Below, piece by piece: positions 49,941-62,576 of a stretch of 64,000 nt of DNA (positions are counted from its first letter, which is position 1; each line of letters begins with the position of its first letter). The notes under the pieces are model-generated. The model was not told the origin of the DNA and made no database searches. It saw nothing but the letters and a program-made list of their open reading frames with translations. The stretch is taken from positions 95,549,741-95,613,740 of the forward strand of contig CM041465.1 of the NCBI GenBank assembly GCA_023213395.1, written 5' to 3'. The translations under genes and the position numbers were made by a program. Source of the DNA: Cycas panzhihuaensis. Taxonomy: Eukaryota; Cycadophyta.

Positions 49941-50688
49941 AAAGCAAGCAGCTTATATACACTATATCTTCAATGGAGAAGTGGAAATTGGGTTAACAAT
50001 ACGATATCCCTCCTATTTGCAGGTAACTGCCCCAAATATACATTAAGGTACTATATAACTAATAAGTATATTATGCATTGAAGAAGAGATAAGCACAGGC
50101 TCAAATGGATTTTTTGTTACAGAGCTAATTATCTATCAAAATTCACTTATAATTTTAGGTGTAGATATATGTATATAATGAAATGGTGGTAATGTTACAA
50201 ATTGGTGAGTGACTATAATGAAGTGGCAATAATATTAAGAGAAAATAATTAATTATGCAGATGTCTAGACGTGATGAAGACGATGGAAGGCAACGTGATG
50301 AATATGACACAAGAGCAAAATAGAATGAACAAAAATATAGGTGGAATGGATTGGTAACAAAGAGCGATATAGTTCTCAAAACAAAGATAGCATAAGGTAG
50401 TACACAGAGAATCAACCCTTAACTAGATTGGTTGACACACATGGACTATGACTATTAGTTGACAAGTTACGTTTCAATCTATGCTACTTAATAATAACAA
50501 TTGAACAAATGGTGATATTTGTTTTGTAATAGTGACTTTCTTTGTAATATAAGTATGCACATGAATGAACAGAGGATGAACAAGGTTAGACAAGTAAAGG
50601 GTGGTGTCTAATGATGTGAATATTTAATGCAACCCAAAGCTAAATCTAATGTAATTCTTCATAGGCAGGAATTTGCTCTAATACTACT
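49941..50688 (-). other. C4 leader, outer part
   Basis: AT-rich non-coding sequence between the (AC)n tract and the 5' LTR of C4. The 86-codon minus-strand frame at 50155-50415 has no recognisable motif. The degenerate primer-binding site (AGTATTAGAGCA on the minus strand) lies at about 50674-50685. Confidence 0.55.
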
Positions 50689-50933
50689 TGTTACGAACCC
50701 AGTTCGTAACCTGAAGACAATTCCCAAATGCATAAGAAAGCATATGAGAACACTAAGGAATTTTATAGTTAATAGACCAAATAATTAATTGATAAGATAT
50801 GAATGATATACAATACATTAGAGGCCTCATTTGTAGGTGCATAATAGCCCCCTTCACTTATAAGTCACAACTCTTTAGAGACACGCTTTCGATTAATCAA
50901 TAATTAATTAATCCTTTAAGGAGGTCTATAACA
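50689..50933 (-). repeat. C4 5' LTR
   Basis: 245 bp, plus-strand TGTTACGAACC ... GAGGTCTATAACA, followed by target duplication TATAT. Confidence 0.92.
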
Positions 50934-50938
50934 TATAT

Positions 50939-51356
50939 CCATTTGTAACCTTATAAGCAAGCATCATTATGGGAATAAGGGAAGTTTAAGCTTGTATTAA
51001 GATTCTATAGACCATTCTAGATATGGATAAAATTATATGAACTTATGTACACTCTTAACTTTAATCCTCAAAGTCAAATCCAAGATGTTTTTTATTTCTT
51101 GAACTTGAATAAGAAGGTGGGTCCTAATGTTATTCCATAGATAGAATTAACTATTACTGATAAGAAAGTCAAGATAATTATAAAGCCATATAACATACTC
51201 AAAATAATACAAAAAATACTATAATTTAGGATCGTGATAGAATATCTCATTAGATGGAAGGGGTTATAAGTGGAAGATAAAACATGGAAATCTCAAGGGT
51301 TTATCAATCAATAACTTGAGTTTTGAGGCCAAAGTTATTTCTTAATAAGGGAGGGC
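50939..51356 (+). pseudogene. G5 Ty3/gypsy C-terminal part, after C4
   Basis: It continues the integrase frame broken at 46328. FKLVLRFYRPFxIW (about 50985-51030) corresponds to the usual KL..RYYGPF.I. DVFYFLNLNKKVGPN lies at about 51080-51125, and the chromodomain-like VIEYLIRWKGLxVEDKTW at about 51235-51290. A polypurine tract (AAGGGAGGGCTTG, about 51347-51359) ends the interior. Confidence 0.82.
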
Positions 51357-51730
51357 TTGTGATAAACTTGCATATTAAATATGATATCTCTCAATCAATG
51401 CTATGTGATGATATTTAAATGAAGAAACCAAACTCTTTAATCATTGATATATTTTAATATTAATTAATAATTACTCTTGGTTTTATGCTTTAGAAGTAGC
51501 TTATATTTTATTTAAAGTCTAAATTATATTTTTTTATGGTTATTTAATTCATTCATTATTTTTTTTAATAATTATATGCTATGGGCTCACCATGAGATGT
51601 GGTTTGATTCTAATATTTCAAATTTATAGTAAGAATGCTCTTGAATTTTTGTGAATATTGATTTAGTGGGATTATTATACATGTATGTGATGTATAAATA
51701 TATAACATGCAAAAGTTTAAGTAGTTAGAT
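51357..51730 (+). repeat. Probable G5 3' LTR
   Basis: TGTGATAAACTTGCATATTA follows the polypurine tract of G5. The right edge cannot be fixed because no second copy is in the window. Confidence 0.45.
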
Positions 51731-53732
51731 CCACAATATAAATTATTTAAACTATTTTTGTCTAAGGGCATCTTATTTATGGTGAATTTGGGTCACAAGG
51801 ACCTATGTCGAAGAAAAGTAAGACCACACATAAGCTAGGACATAGTGTTGCTTCTTCATATGAGGAGATCATTGATTAGAAATGGTGGAGAAAATCATAA
51901 ATAAAGGATTGATCACTTTACAATGGAACTAAATTTACCATCCCTCATATGTAGAATCTATCATAGGTAATTATTATATAACTAGTCGAAGAATATATGG
52001 TTTAGATTCCTACAAAGAAGACTCTAAGATACCCATGAAGAAGATGTGAAATCCATAATAGAATTATGAAGAGGAGAAATATTACTATACGATGTAGTAG
52101 AGAGGCATTGTATGAGATAGCTAATAAACTAGATCATATACATGATGTTAGATGCAAAGGCCACCTTAAGTCCACATAATAGTAAAAGTAATGATGATAG
52201 TGTCATTTAAGAAATATTGAGAGCTTGACATAGAGTAAAGCATGATAGCATAGTTGAATATTAAGGACTTTGTAGAAACTATGAAGAGTTAAGGGCATAA
52301 CCATTATGTAAGTGCCATTATTGATGTAAATTCAAATAGGGGAATTAGGTCATGTGTTAGCATCGATAAAGGAAATGCTAATGTTAGCATTAACAATGAT
52401 CTAGGTTTATACAATTATTAAGTCATGCTTATATTTGTTGAGGTGAAATTCCATTATGGGGGGTTGAATGTTGAGTTGATTTATAGTAGAAATTAAGTAT
52501 TAGAACATAGAAGATGAGATGTAAAAATACTTATAGGGAATGAATGGAGCAAAGAATTGATATGAGCATTATTGAAGTTGCCCATATATAAATTTAGTTT
52601 TTGAATTTTAATTGGAGAACATTAATGGGTCACAACATTGGAACTAAGGCATGAAAGGTATTTACAACACTTAAAGTTATATAAGGAGAGAACTATATTG
52701 GATGCTTATAGATGAAAAAGGAAATTATAAATTCCATGCATTAGCTAAGCAAAGTCAATGCCAAATTTGAATTCAAATTTGAAGACATTTGAGACATAGA
52801 TGAAGTCATAATTAGATGAAATTATGGAGGATTTAGGACTATAATAATTTATCATAGAAAGATATAGTTCCAACATCCATAAATTCATTTACCATAACTT
52901 AAAAAATTAAAATAAAAACTCAAGTTCGTAGTTGCTAGATTAGCCTTTAAATTAAGGAGGGTGGTGGTAGATAAAACATTTTTATTTTTTACAAAAGAAT
53001 AATTCTAATAAAGTCACTTTATATATTTTTTGAAGATCAAGTCTTAAGACCTTAACATATAGCATTTGGTCATATGGTGGAAGAAGGCTAGCTTAGTTTC
53101 TAGCCCTATATGGCATCATTTTAAAAATTTTAAAACATACTCAAATTTATAACAGAAATTCTCACCTATATCATATTAGCAATTATTTTGTAAGTGGTTA
53201 ACATGTTTGTTCCAATGAATAATTATGTTTATTGACGAAAACCCATTTTAAGATGAGTAGTGCATTTTAAAAAGTGTTGAAATACCACATTAATGGTGGA
53301 ATGTAATTTACATTTATGATAGCTAATTAAATACTCCAAAATTATTTATCTAAAATTTAAAATTTCATGAACAATTCATGTTTAGGGTATTTTATATCGA
53401 TTATTATAAGAGTTGTATTGAATATGTATAAAAAGTATCTAAAATATGGGTCAGTTTTCTAAAGAATTTAGCAAATGGAATTGCCTATCAAACTAACTAT
53501 ATGAACACTTGTCACTCATCTATACACTCAAAGTTTTAGAGGCATTAATGAACTATGTATATGAAGAAGTTCCTAGTAGATTAGCATTTACAACAATTGG
53601 TTACCTATGTATATTGGTAGATGGTTTATTCTTTATATAGACAATAACAAATCAAGTTCAAGAGTTTCTAGAAAAGAAAATAAGAAATCACATTTGAAGC
53701 AACTCATCTAATAAAGATAAACTTTAAGGAAG
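51731..53732. other. Unassigned, with coherent plus-strand frames
   Basis: At about 51790-52170 a plus-strand frame with scattered stops reads MSKKSKTTHKLGHSVASSYE, then RRNITIRCSREALYEIANKL. At about 52260-52480 another reads NHYVSAIIDVNSNRGIRS. Low stop density suggests old coding sequence, but I recognise no family. Nothing else could be supported. Confidence 0.4.
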
Positions 53733-54069
53733 TGTTGGAAAATAATGTTTAATTCATGGTTAATCCATGAATATTGTGATTATTTAGTTAGTTATCCATA
53801 CAATGTTGACTAATCAATGCATAAAGACTCTTAATATATAAGCATTATAAAGATTCTTAATATATAAGCATTATTAAATTGTGTTAAAGCTTATGCCTTT
53901 ATGCATTCTCCTAAGTTATGTTAGAGATTCTCTAGCTTCATTAGTCCTCAATGAGGTCACTTATTTCTATTATAATTATATACCTATTCAAATGTAATAA
54001 ATGAAGATTGATCATTATTCTAATTTCTTTTGTATTTTATATTAGTATGTATTTCATCTTTCTTTATCA
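53733..54069 (+). repeat. LTR-like block with primer-binding-site-like end
   Basis: It starts TGTTGGAAAATAATGTTTA, matching the LTR-like start at 10066, and ends TTTATCA. It is followed by TGATATCATAAC (54070-54081), which resembles a decayed tRNA-iMet site. An internal duplication (CTTAATATATAAGCATTAT twice, 53827-53876) is present. No second copy or gag follows that I can identify. Confidence 0.5.
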
Positions 54070-54081
54070 TGATATCATAAC

Positions 54082-55336
54082 TTCGTTATAATATTTTTAA
54101 TACTTGGAAGTAAGGGATTTAAAGAGTACAATATCAAAAATTAGTATCATGAACTTATTTAGGGTAGTATAACTTTTAGTAGGTAATTATTTTTCTTTCT
54201 TTCTTTCTATATACTTGTTGATTGTTGGTAGAGTCTAGAATGTCTTCTTAGTGTTTGATACCTAATCAAGCCTAATTGCCATTTTCCCACTCATCCATAC
54301 AAATACATCCAAATAAATTTCTAAAATTTTATGAATAAAGTCTTTAAATATTAATGTGATGATTAGTAAGAAAACTATAAAAGCATTACAAAGTTCAAAT
54401 GGAATTATCTTTGATGCATAAGAACTTCATTTAGTAATAAATGTGGTGTTTTATTAATATTTCTTATGTGTTTTTTCATTGATCTTTTTTTGTGATCATC
54501 ACCTGATTATATTTAGAAATTATATTTATGAATGAATAAATATGTTTCCTTGCATATTTTTCTAAAATTTATTTAGTTAATATAGGAAAAAATAAAATTT
54601 TCTTTATAGCTCTATTTAAAGCTTTGAATTAGTAGAGATCCTTAACATGCCATTTTTCTTATTTTTCATCATAGTGAAACTTGTCCATTCATTATTTTCT
54701 ATTTGATAAATATAGATAACATTATCCAACTTGTCTGCTTCTTCCTTAATCTTTTATGTATATTTAAGATTTATTCTAGAAGGCCTTTCTTATACTAGTA
54801 TTGCATCATCTTTAAGCTAATTTTTCATGCCCCTAATTACCCCTAGAGTCTCTTTTAAATCTTTGCATGCCATTGTAAAAATAATAAGAAACTCTTGAAA
54901 TGGATTTTATGCTTATGCTAATACATTTGCATCTTTATTTGATACCAATTTAATTAGTGATCCTTTCTTATAATTGATCAATACTCTATATCATGGATCT
55001 TCATTTATCTCTTATAAATCTCCAAATATTTTCTTGAATTATTCCACAATAAAGTTGTCTTCTAAAATCTCTACTTAATCTACTTTAGAAAAAAGTAATT
55101 TATGAGATTTAAAATTTTAATGAATTTTCTTAACTACTAAATCAATAAGGCCAAAAAAAAAAAAAGTTTAGTTGTTTAATACATTACAAACTTAAGTAAT
55201 AATATTAAAAACTTTGAAGAAGAAAATTTTCTAAAATTGTTATTTTAAATAGCTCTAATCAATAGTTTTTAGTTTATTTTCTTGCTCCAAATATGAATTA
55301 TAAGGAAGATCCCCTAAGGTAGTTGCAAGTAATTTG
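54082..55336. other. Unassigned AT-rich sequence
   Basis: It includes a short (CTTT)n near 54192-54206. A minus-strand stretch (about 54640-55000) reads coherently for about 100 codons with a few stops (Lys/Glu-rich, ...INLKYT.KIKEEADKLDNV...). I recognise no domain. Confidence 0.4.
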
Positions 55337-55842
55337 TATTAGAATTTAGAATTTAACTCTGATACCATATTGTAATGTACTTATTATATGCAGTGGAAGT
55401 GTATCAAATATATATAACCAATAAATTATATCATGAGGAATGTACACAAATAATGTAATATAATTTGAACATATTAAGCAATAACATAAATCATAAAGTA
55501 TAAATATATCAAGTATACATGCCAAGATACATAACAAATTTATACATGGAAGATTCAATGTGGAAAATATCATGGGAGAATGTTAGAGTTAGAAGCTCCT
55601 CTTTAGATATCAAATAGTTACATTTCTTTTTTCAAGTTATCAAGTGGTGAATATATAGATTTATATGAATAGTTACATCATAAATAGTCTATAATATCTC
55701 TTGAGTTATTTCATCATCCAATATGATATGTACATGAATAATTGTGAAATTCACATCTCTCAATGCTTTTAGTGAGAGAGATTTTCTCTTAGTCCACTAC
55801 TTTATATTAAATATTATATATGTGATAACATTACATATCCTA
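55337..55842 (-). repeat. X3 3' LTR (R3)
   Basis: 506 bp, homologous with R1 and R2. Its plus-strand start has TG changed to TA. Shared blocks include TAGAATTTAGAATTTAA at the left end and ATATTAAATATTATATATGTG at the right. Confidence 0.85.
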
Positions 55843-56559
55843 GTACTCCTCCTTAATCTTTAATGTCTTCAAATTTTTAATCCTTAAATATCTAACCTTA
55901 GTCTTCAATTCTTTGTATCTTCCTTATATGTTGGAATCTATAAATCTATATCAACCTATATTAATCTATATCAAACTGTATCACCTATAACCTGCAAGTC
56001 TATTAATATCATGCTTGTTTCCTGCAAACATTAACCTTTAATCAACTTATAATTATCTTTGATCATTAGTAACTAATTATAAATAACTAACCTATAAAAC
56101 TATAAACTAATAATTAATCATTTATGAAACATCAACCAATATACATGACTCTCATTATCACACATATATGAAGTGTTTTCCTAAATAATTTCATATCTTC
56201 ACTTGTAAAGCTATTATGAATCATAAGATTTGTCAACCTATCATCTCAACAATCTTAAAATTTAAAATGATTACTGATGGCTATATAAAATAATGACTAT
56301 ATATCAAAATACATGGGTAACTAATCACTATAATCACTAGTTTTCTATGATGTATTTCTTATATATGGTTTTCTTTTAATTTTCTTTTTTTGATTTGGTA
56401 AAATGTAGAACGGGTTTGAATAGGTCCCTAAACCTTTTATAGAATTTGCCTATCGACTAAAATAGGATGGCCATGACCTGCCCATGGCCTAGAAAAATTA
56501 GAAAACCACTATGTCTTTAAAAGCCATGATAAGTCCAATGTCTAGCTTGCCCATTCTTA

Positions 56560-59500
56560 GGCTAACACATCTAATTTGACCAGACTCAGGAGCTCCTCCA
56601 GAAAGCTCTCTTTCTAAACCCTCATTCTTTTGTTTGAAACCATCTAATTAGCAAGCCAATCAGTAGTTGCATTACCCTCTCTATATGTATGGCTAATTTG
56701 AGAACCCTATTTTGATCTTAGAACATCCTGAGTATCCCTCACCATATCCATATTATGCCAATCAACCTCAGTATCCCCCCAGAGGATCCTAACCACATTA
56801 AGTGAATTTCCTTCAATCATCACCTTATCATAATTGTCCTTATCTATAATACTCACTGCTCTCTGCATAGCTTTTAGCTTAGCCTTATGGTTTGTCTGAT
56901 GGCCATAGTATTTTGCAAAGGGCCATCTCACCTTACCGTCTGGGTATCTGCAAAGACCTTCCCCACCTACCTCACTAGGATTACCTTTTGATGCCCCATC
57001 AAAATTTATTTAAACCCAATTATCTATAAGCAGTCTCCAAAGGCACTTTCTCCTCCTAGCTCTTGTAATATTTGGTCTTCTTATCCCCCAACCATCCATG
57101 ATGTTGCCTTTCTATTTTGGAATACTTTCCTCATCCAAGGATTTAAGTATTTCCACTGTCATTGTACAAATCATTTCATAGAGCCTAAGCTCATCCAATT
57201 CCTTCCCTTGGAATATTCTTCTATTTCATTCCTTCTAGATAGTCCATCCTACCATTGGCAGGATTATTTTCCATAGTAAACCCAATGTCTTGCTCCTAAA
57301 TGGAGATTTCCACATCATCCATTAGTCTACTAGGGTCCTAGGACATACCCATGATATCCCAAGATTGGACTAGATACAAGCCTAGATTCTCTTAGAAAAA
57401 GAGCAATGAATACTAATATGGTCCAATGTCTCCTCATCCTTCTTATAAAGCACATACCTATTCAGCATGGCAAAACCACACTTATGAAGATTGTCAACTA
57501 TTAAAATCTTGTTCTAAAGACATAGCCACTAGAAGATTGCCACCTTAGGGATGAGACCTAGCTTCCACACTCCTACCAACAATGTGTTCTTTCTAAACCC
57601 CTCCTCCAAACATATGGCTTGGTATCCTTCCTTCATAGTGTACCCCCCTAAAGGGGAATTTGACCATATAATCATATCTGCCATATGTCTTTTTGGCATA
57701 TAATATTGATCAAGCTCTCTCTTAAGGGTCTAAATATTCTCCCCCTATTCTTGGATCCCTTGGAGCTCCTCTAAAGATCTCTAGGCTATATTTTGTCGTG
57801 ACCCTCCCAGTAATCCTTAACCTTCATACCAAAAGTATCTTCACAAATGACTTGCAAATTAACAATGTTAGATCTATCTTTTAATTGGTAGTTTCCACAC
57901 CATTTATCTTCCTAAAACTTAATGCTTTTCCCATTCCCCAACTTCCATCTGATGTCTAAAGTTAGAATAGGTCTCGAATATGTGAAGCTCTTTCATATTG
58001 GGGACCTAAAAACCTCCCCTACCTCATCTCTCAAAAAATGATTACCCCCCAGATATTTTTCAGAAATAATCTTGGGCCATTATCCTCCTTCATCCTTCAC
58101 CAATCTCTAGCCAAGCTTGGCTACTAGGGCCCTATTAAAGGACCCTAATCTTTTAATGTTAAGCCATCCTACCCATCCATTCATATATACTTTGTCCCAA
58201 GTAACCAAGTGGATTCTATCCTTTTCTTCTATACCAGGCTAAAGGAATCTTTTCTAGATGCCTTCTAAGATCAATATGACCTTGCTCAAAGCCCTGAATA
58301 TTAACATCATATATACTAGGATGCTCTATAGAGAGTCAACCACCAATTAAATCTTTCCAGCTGAACTGGGGAGAGATCCTTTCTAGTCAGCCAATTTCCT
58401 TTACATCATGTCCACAATAGGATTCCAGAGCACCTTACCCATATTATTAACAAACACTGACATCCCTAGGTAGGTAGATGGAAGGGGTCTGATGGGGATC
58501 TCTAACTCCCTACTAATATTCCTTTGTAGTCTCTCATGGGTATTTATAAAGAATATAGAGATTTTCTCCAAATCTATTCTTTGGTTTGTAGCCCTCTCAT
58601 AGGCCTGGAGACTAGCCTTAAATGCTCTAACTTCCTCTAAGGCCACCTTTCCTAGAAGGATGTTGTCATCAACAAATTGATGATGGATAATATTATTTAT
58701 GCTAGATATGGGTTTTAATCCAACCACCCAATATTTCCTCCTGGCCGCCTCGATAACCCTCCCTAAAATTTCTACTATAATAATAAAAAGGTAGGGGGAT
58801 AAAGGGTCCCCCTACCTTAAACCTTTGTAACTAGAGAAGAAGGGAGTCGAGGTGCCACTTATCAAAACATAGTAGAAGGGTTTAGATATATAATACATCA
58901 TTCATTCCCTCCATACCTCGTCAGACCCAAATGCCTAGAGTTAGTCTGTTATGCAATCCCACGCCACCCTATCGTAAGCTTTAGACATGTCAATTTTCAC
59001 AATCATGCCAGCTTCTTTTCTTTGATGGACCGAGTGAACTATCTTATACACCACAATAATACCATCCAAGATTTATCTACCTTTTACAAACCCATCATGA
59101 TTTGGAGATATAATAAGAGGCAAGTATTTCTTTAATCTATTTGCCAAAATCTTGGCCAAAATTTTATATTTTATATTACAGAGGCTTATCAGTCTAAACT
59201 CATCCATGACTTTTGCCCCTTCTTTCTTCTCAAAGAATTCATTCAAGGCCAGTTTTAAAACTTCCTTGATTATATCCTAGAATTCTTGAAAAAAACCTAG
59301 GGGAAAATCATCTAGGCTGGGGGTTTTATCTCATCCCATATTAAAGAGGGCCTTCTCCACTTCCTCCATTGAAAAGGGTTCCTTCATCCACCTATTTTGG
59401 TCTTCTTTGATCATCTTAGGAATATATCCCATAAGTTCCTTTCTTAAATCCATCTCCTAGCATCCAGGTTTTTCAAATAAATTCTTGAAGTAGTACATTA

Positions 59501-60704
59501 CTATGCATTTAATTTCCTTGTTTATCTCATGCTTGGCTCTATCCCTACTTCTCAATTTATTTATTCTATTGTAGGACCTCTATTTTAGAGTAGACATATG
59601 AAAAAACTTTGTGTTTCTATCTCCCTTTGCTAGCTAGAGGGCTCTTGACTTCTGCTTCTAGTGAATTTCCTCCTTGGCCAAAACCTCTTCCAAGATTTTT
59701 ATAACCAAACGTTCATCTGGTCCAAAGTGAGGGATCTGCCTTCCTCCTAGATACTACCCTCAATCTCATTAAACTCCCATAGAATTCATCTTTTAGCTTC
59801 AAAAATGTTGCAAAATACATCTTTATTCCAAGCTTTAATTTGCCTTTTAACTTAGTTCAACTTATTTGAGAACCTAAACATAACATACCCCTCCACTGGG
59901 ATACTCCACTATTCCTTAACCCGGTCCTTAAGGTATGGATATCTCAACCATATAAGTTCAAATTGAAAAGGGGCCCCATGGCATTTTTCCAAAGTATTAA
60001 ACTCAAGCATCAAAGGTGAATAATTAGAGGCCACCTTTGGAAGAGCTTCTAGTTTGGTATCTTCATGGAGCCTCATCCATTCATAGTTAATCAACACCCT
60101 ATCTAGCTTTATCTAGATGTGGTTGATACGCATTTTCCCATTAGACTGGGTATACTTAGCGCCTCTCAGTGGGATGTCCATCAATCCACATTTTTGAAAT
60201 AATTCACTTAGATTTGTCATGCTCCTAGACCATCCCTCTTGTCCCCCTTTCTTTTCTCTTGGGGATAAAGTCGTATTTAAGTCCCCTACTACCAACCAAG
60301 GACCCTTCCAATCTTTATGAACTTCCATAATCTTGTCCTAAAGATTCTTTTTACCTTCCATCATTGTTAAAGTATAAATATTGGTGACAAGCCACTATAC
60401 ATTTGACCTCCTACAGGTAAAGCATACTGTCATAAAGTGTTCTTCCTAAACCATACCTATCCTATGCTAAACTCTCAGGTTCTAGAGTACTACCATACCA
60501 CCCAAGCCTAAAGATCCTTCTTTCGCTAGCATCTCTCTATTCTTCCAAACCTTGTTTTTCACATCTAACCCCTTTTCTCTCTCTAATTTAGTTTCCTATA
60601 GTATTATAATATCCCCTCCTAGTCTAGCTCCTAAATCCTTGACAACTCTCTACTTTGAGGGGGAATTTAAGCCCCTAATATTCTAAGAAATAATCCTCAT
60701 GGCC
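56560..60704 (-). pseudogene. LINE-3 ORF2, decayed
   Basis: Starts MRIIS at 60700-60702 with a TAG at the Trp position. Endonuclease: WKGPWLVVGDLNTTLSPREK (about 60250-60310), DIPLRGAKYT (60150-60180), SNYSPLMLE (about 59995-60025). RT: LDGFP-type region near 59300, and HHQFVDDNILLG (58650-58690) with both catalytic Asp kept. Zinc finger: YVLYKKDEETLDHISIHC (57415-57470; first Cys lost). RNase H: INFDGASKGNPSEVGGEG (56955-57010), then KAKLKAM and VMIEGNSLNVV (56800-56890), where the catalytic Glu and the second Asp are Lys and Asn. This copy cannot be active. Confidence 0.9.
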
Positions 60705-62020
60705 TATATGGGACCCCCCTTCCCCTATCCAGGTTATCTCCTACTACTAAGAAATGGTCCTTTGATCATCCCTTCCTTTAGGGTTCATTGATACCCTTGG
60801 TTAATTTGGGAGATGGTCTCTCTTTCTTATATCACTCTTTTAAAAAGTCTTCTAACCCTTCTGTCACTGCCCAAATCAAGGCCTCTTCTCTGACTCACTG
60901 ATTCCTCCTGTGCCCCCTTACTTTTAACTATCCACATATATTCCGTGCTAATCGGCCCTTCCAACCCCTCTCCTATAATCAGGGCCTCCTCAAATTTCAT
61001 CCTAACTTAGTTATCACCTATGGCTTGGCCCCTATCTTCAGTAACTACAGGCCCTTACTTCCCTTCCTCCTAACGCTTGGGTAGATCCTTCTCCTTACCT
61101 TCCTCTGAGAGGGTGTCATCTTCTTGCCAATTTATGGTATCACCTCCTTCCTTCATCCTCTCATCCTGAGGGGGCTCTTCCACACTGGTCCCCTGGGTAT
61201 CACCTATGATCTTCTCTCCTACTGTGCTTCTAGTCTGTTAAGATCATTACTCAGAACTTCCTTCTCACTTACCCATTCCTTTTCTATGTCCCCTTAACAC
61301 TTCATTAGGAGGTGCCCTAAGCATTTGCATCTAGAGCATCTGAAGCTATCTAACTCATATATCAATTTCTGGTCTATATTCCACCCTTTAATTTCAATAC
61401 TAACCTCTCTTGGCAAGCTATTGTTAAGTCTCACTAGGATACAAAACCTAGTATATATTAGCCATTTCCTATTCTTTGTTGTTGAATCTGTTAGTAGTAA
61501 AGGGCCTATTACTCTTGACACACCTTTTATTACTTCCAAATTCCATAACTACAAAGGTAACCCTAGAATCTAGACCCATATCAGTGCTTGTTTCATTATT
61601 GTGATTGATGGGTCAAAATCTGGATGCCACTTTTCTAAAGTGATTGCCTTCTGGTCAAGCATCCATGGATACTTTAGAAGCATGCTAATCATATCTTCTT
61701 GATTAGCAAATCTAAATAGGATGTAACCCTTTAGCATAGCCATAACCTCCATCAGGTTCTTTGTTCTTCACTTATTCACTATCCATTTTCTAATGATGTC
61801 AAGCCCTGGTCTAGGCCCTGAAAACCTATCAACTAGGCTATTCTCCTAGTATTTCTCCATCTTATAGGTCTTTTGGTACATGTATTTTAATTTGGTTATC
61901 TTGATAAATTGGGTTGATCTCATACATCTCTGTCTCTCCATTTCTTAAGGCATCTAAGTAGGTCTTTCCCAGAGGAGAGGACTGGGTTTGGTTTGTATGT
62001 ATGGTTTCCTCCATTGACAC
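60705..62020 (-). pseudogene. LINE-3 ORF1, decayed
   Basis: It contains LKGYILFRFANQEDM and LEKWHPDFDPSI (DUF4283-like, about 61600-61735), RFCILVRLNNSLPREVSIE (about 61390-61450) and a zinc knuckle CSRCKCLGHLLMKC (61294-61340), collinear with LINE-2 ORF1. The start is near 62010. Several stops and frameshifts break it. Confidence 0.88.
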
Positions 62021-62560
62021 AAAAATAAATCAAAATATATGAAAAAATTACTAGGCTAAAATGAAGACTCACCTGACATAAATAGGTCACATACATAGCT
62101 TTGTGGTATAGATCCTCTCCAGTGTTATCTTGGCTTCCCTTACTCTCCAACTCTTAGAGTTTGTCCTTAGTCTAGACTTTTGTTTTGGGCCTCAATCTTT
62201 ATTTCTTGTCCCCCACTACTAGATGAGGAATATTGTATAGTCTTAAAATTAGATAGAGGCTACATATGCTCTTTAGATTCCATCCAACTTTCCTTTAGAG
62301 TCTCCTTATACACCTCAGAAACCATCCTTTTTGTAGGAAGAGAAACTCAACTGTGTTCTATAATGATGGGCCTCCTTGAGCTTGATGTCCACCATGGTGA
62401 GGATCTAGTCCCACCCAACCTCCTTATGCCACTGTGGTCCCACCTCTACCCTAGCTTAGATGATTGGAAGCTCCTTTGATCGATTCTACCTTCATTTTAA
62501 CTCAGTCGTTCCGTCTCAACAAAACCTAGCCATTCCATCTTCGATCTCCAAAAGTGAAAA
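62021..62560 (-). promoter_or_regulatory. LINE-3 5' leader
   Basis: About 540 bp between ORF1 and the 5' target duplication. By analogy with LINE-2 it should hold the internal promoter. Plus-strand frames here (for example 62180-62479) are shadows. Confidence 0.5.
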
Positions 62561-62576
62561 TTCTTATATATGGTTT

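Larger units (their letters stand above)
56372..62560 (-). mobile_element. LINE-3: full-size but heavily decayed L1-type LINE
   Basis: A 6.19-kb element with a perfect 16-bp target duplication, TTCTTATATATGGTTT, at 56356-56371 and 62561-62576. Its poly-A tail has decayed to a T-rich plus-strand run (56372-56391). Domain order is as in LINE-2. The X1 interior carries the matching uninterrupted site near 40050-40070, confirming both boundaries. Stops and frameshifts are more frequent than in LINE-2. Confidence 0.94.
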
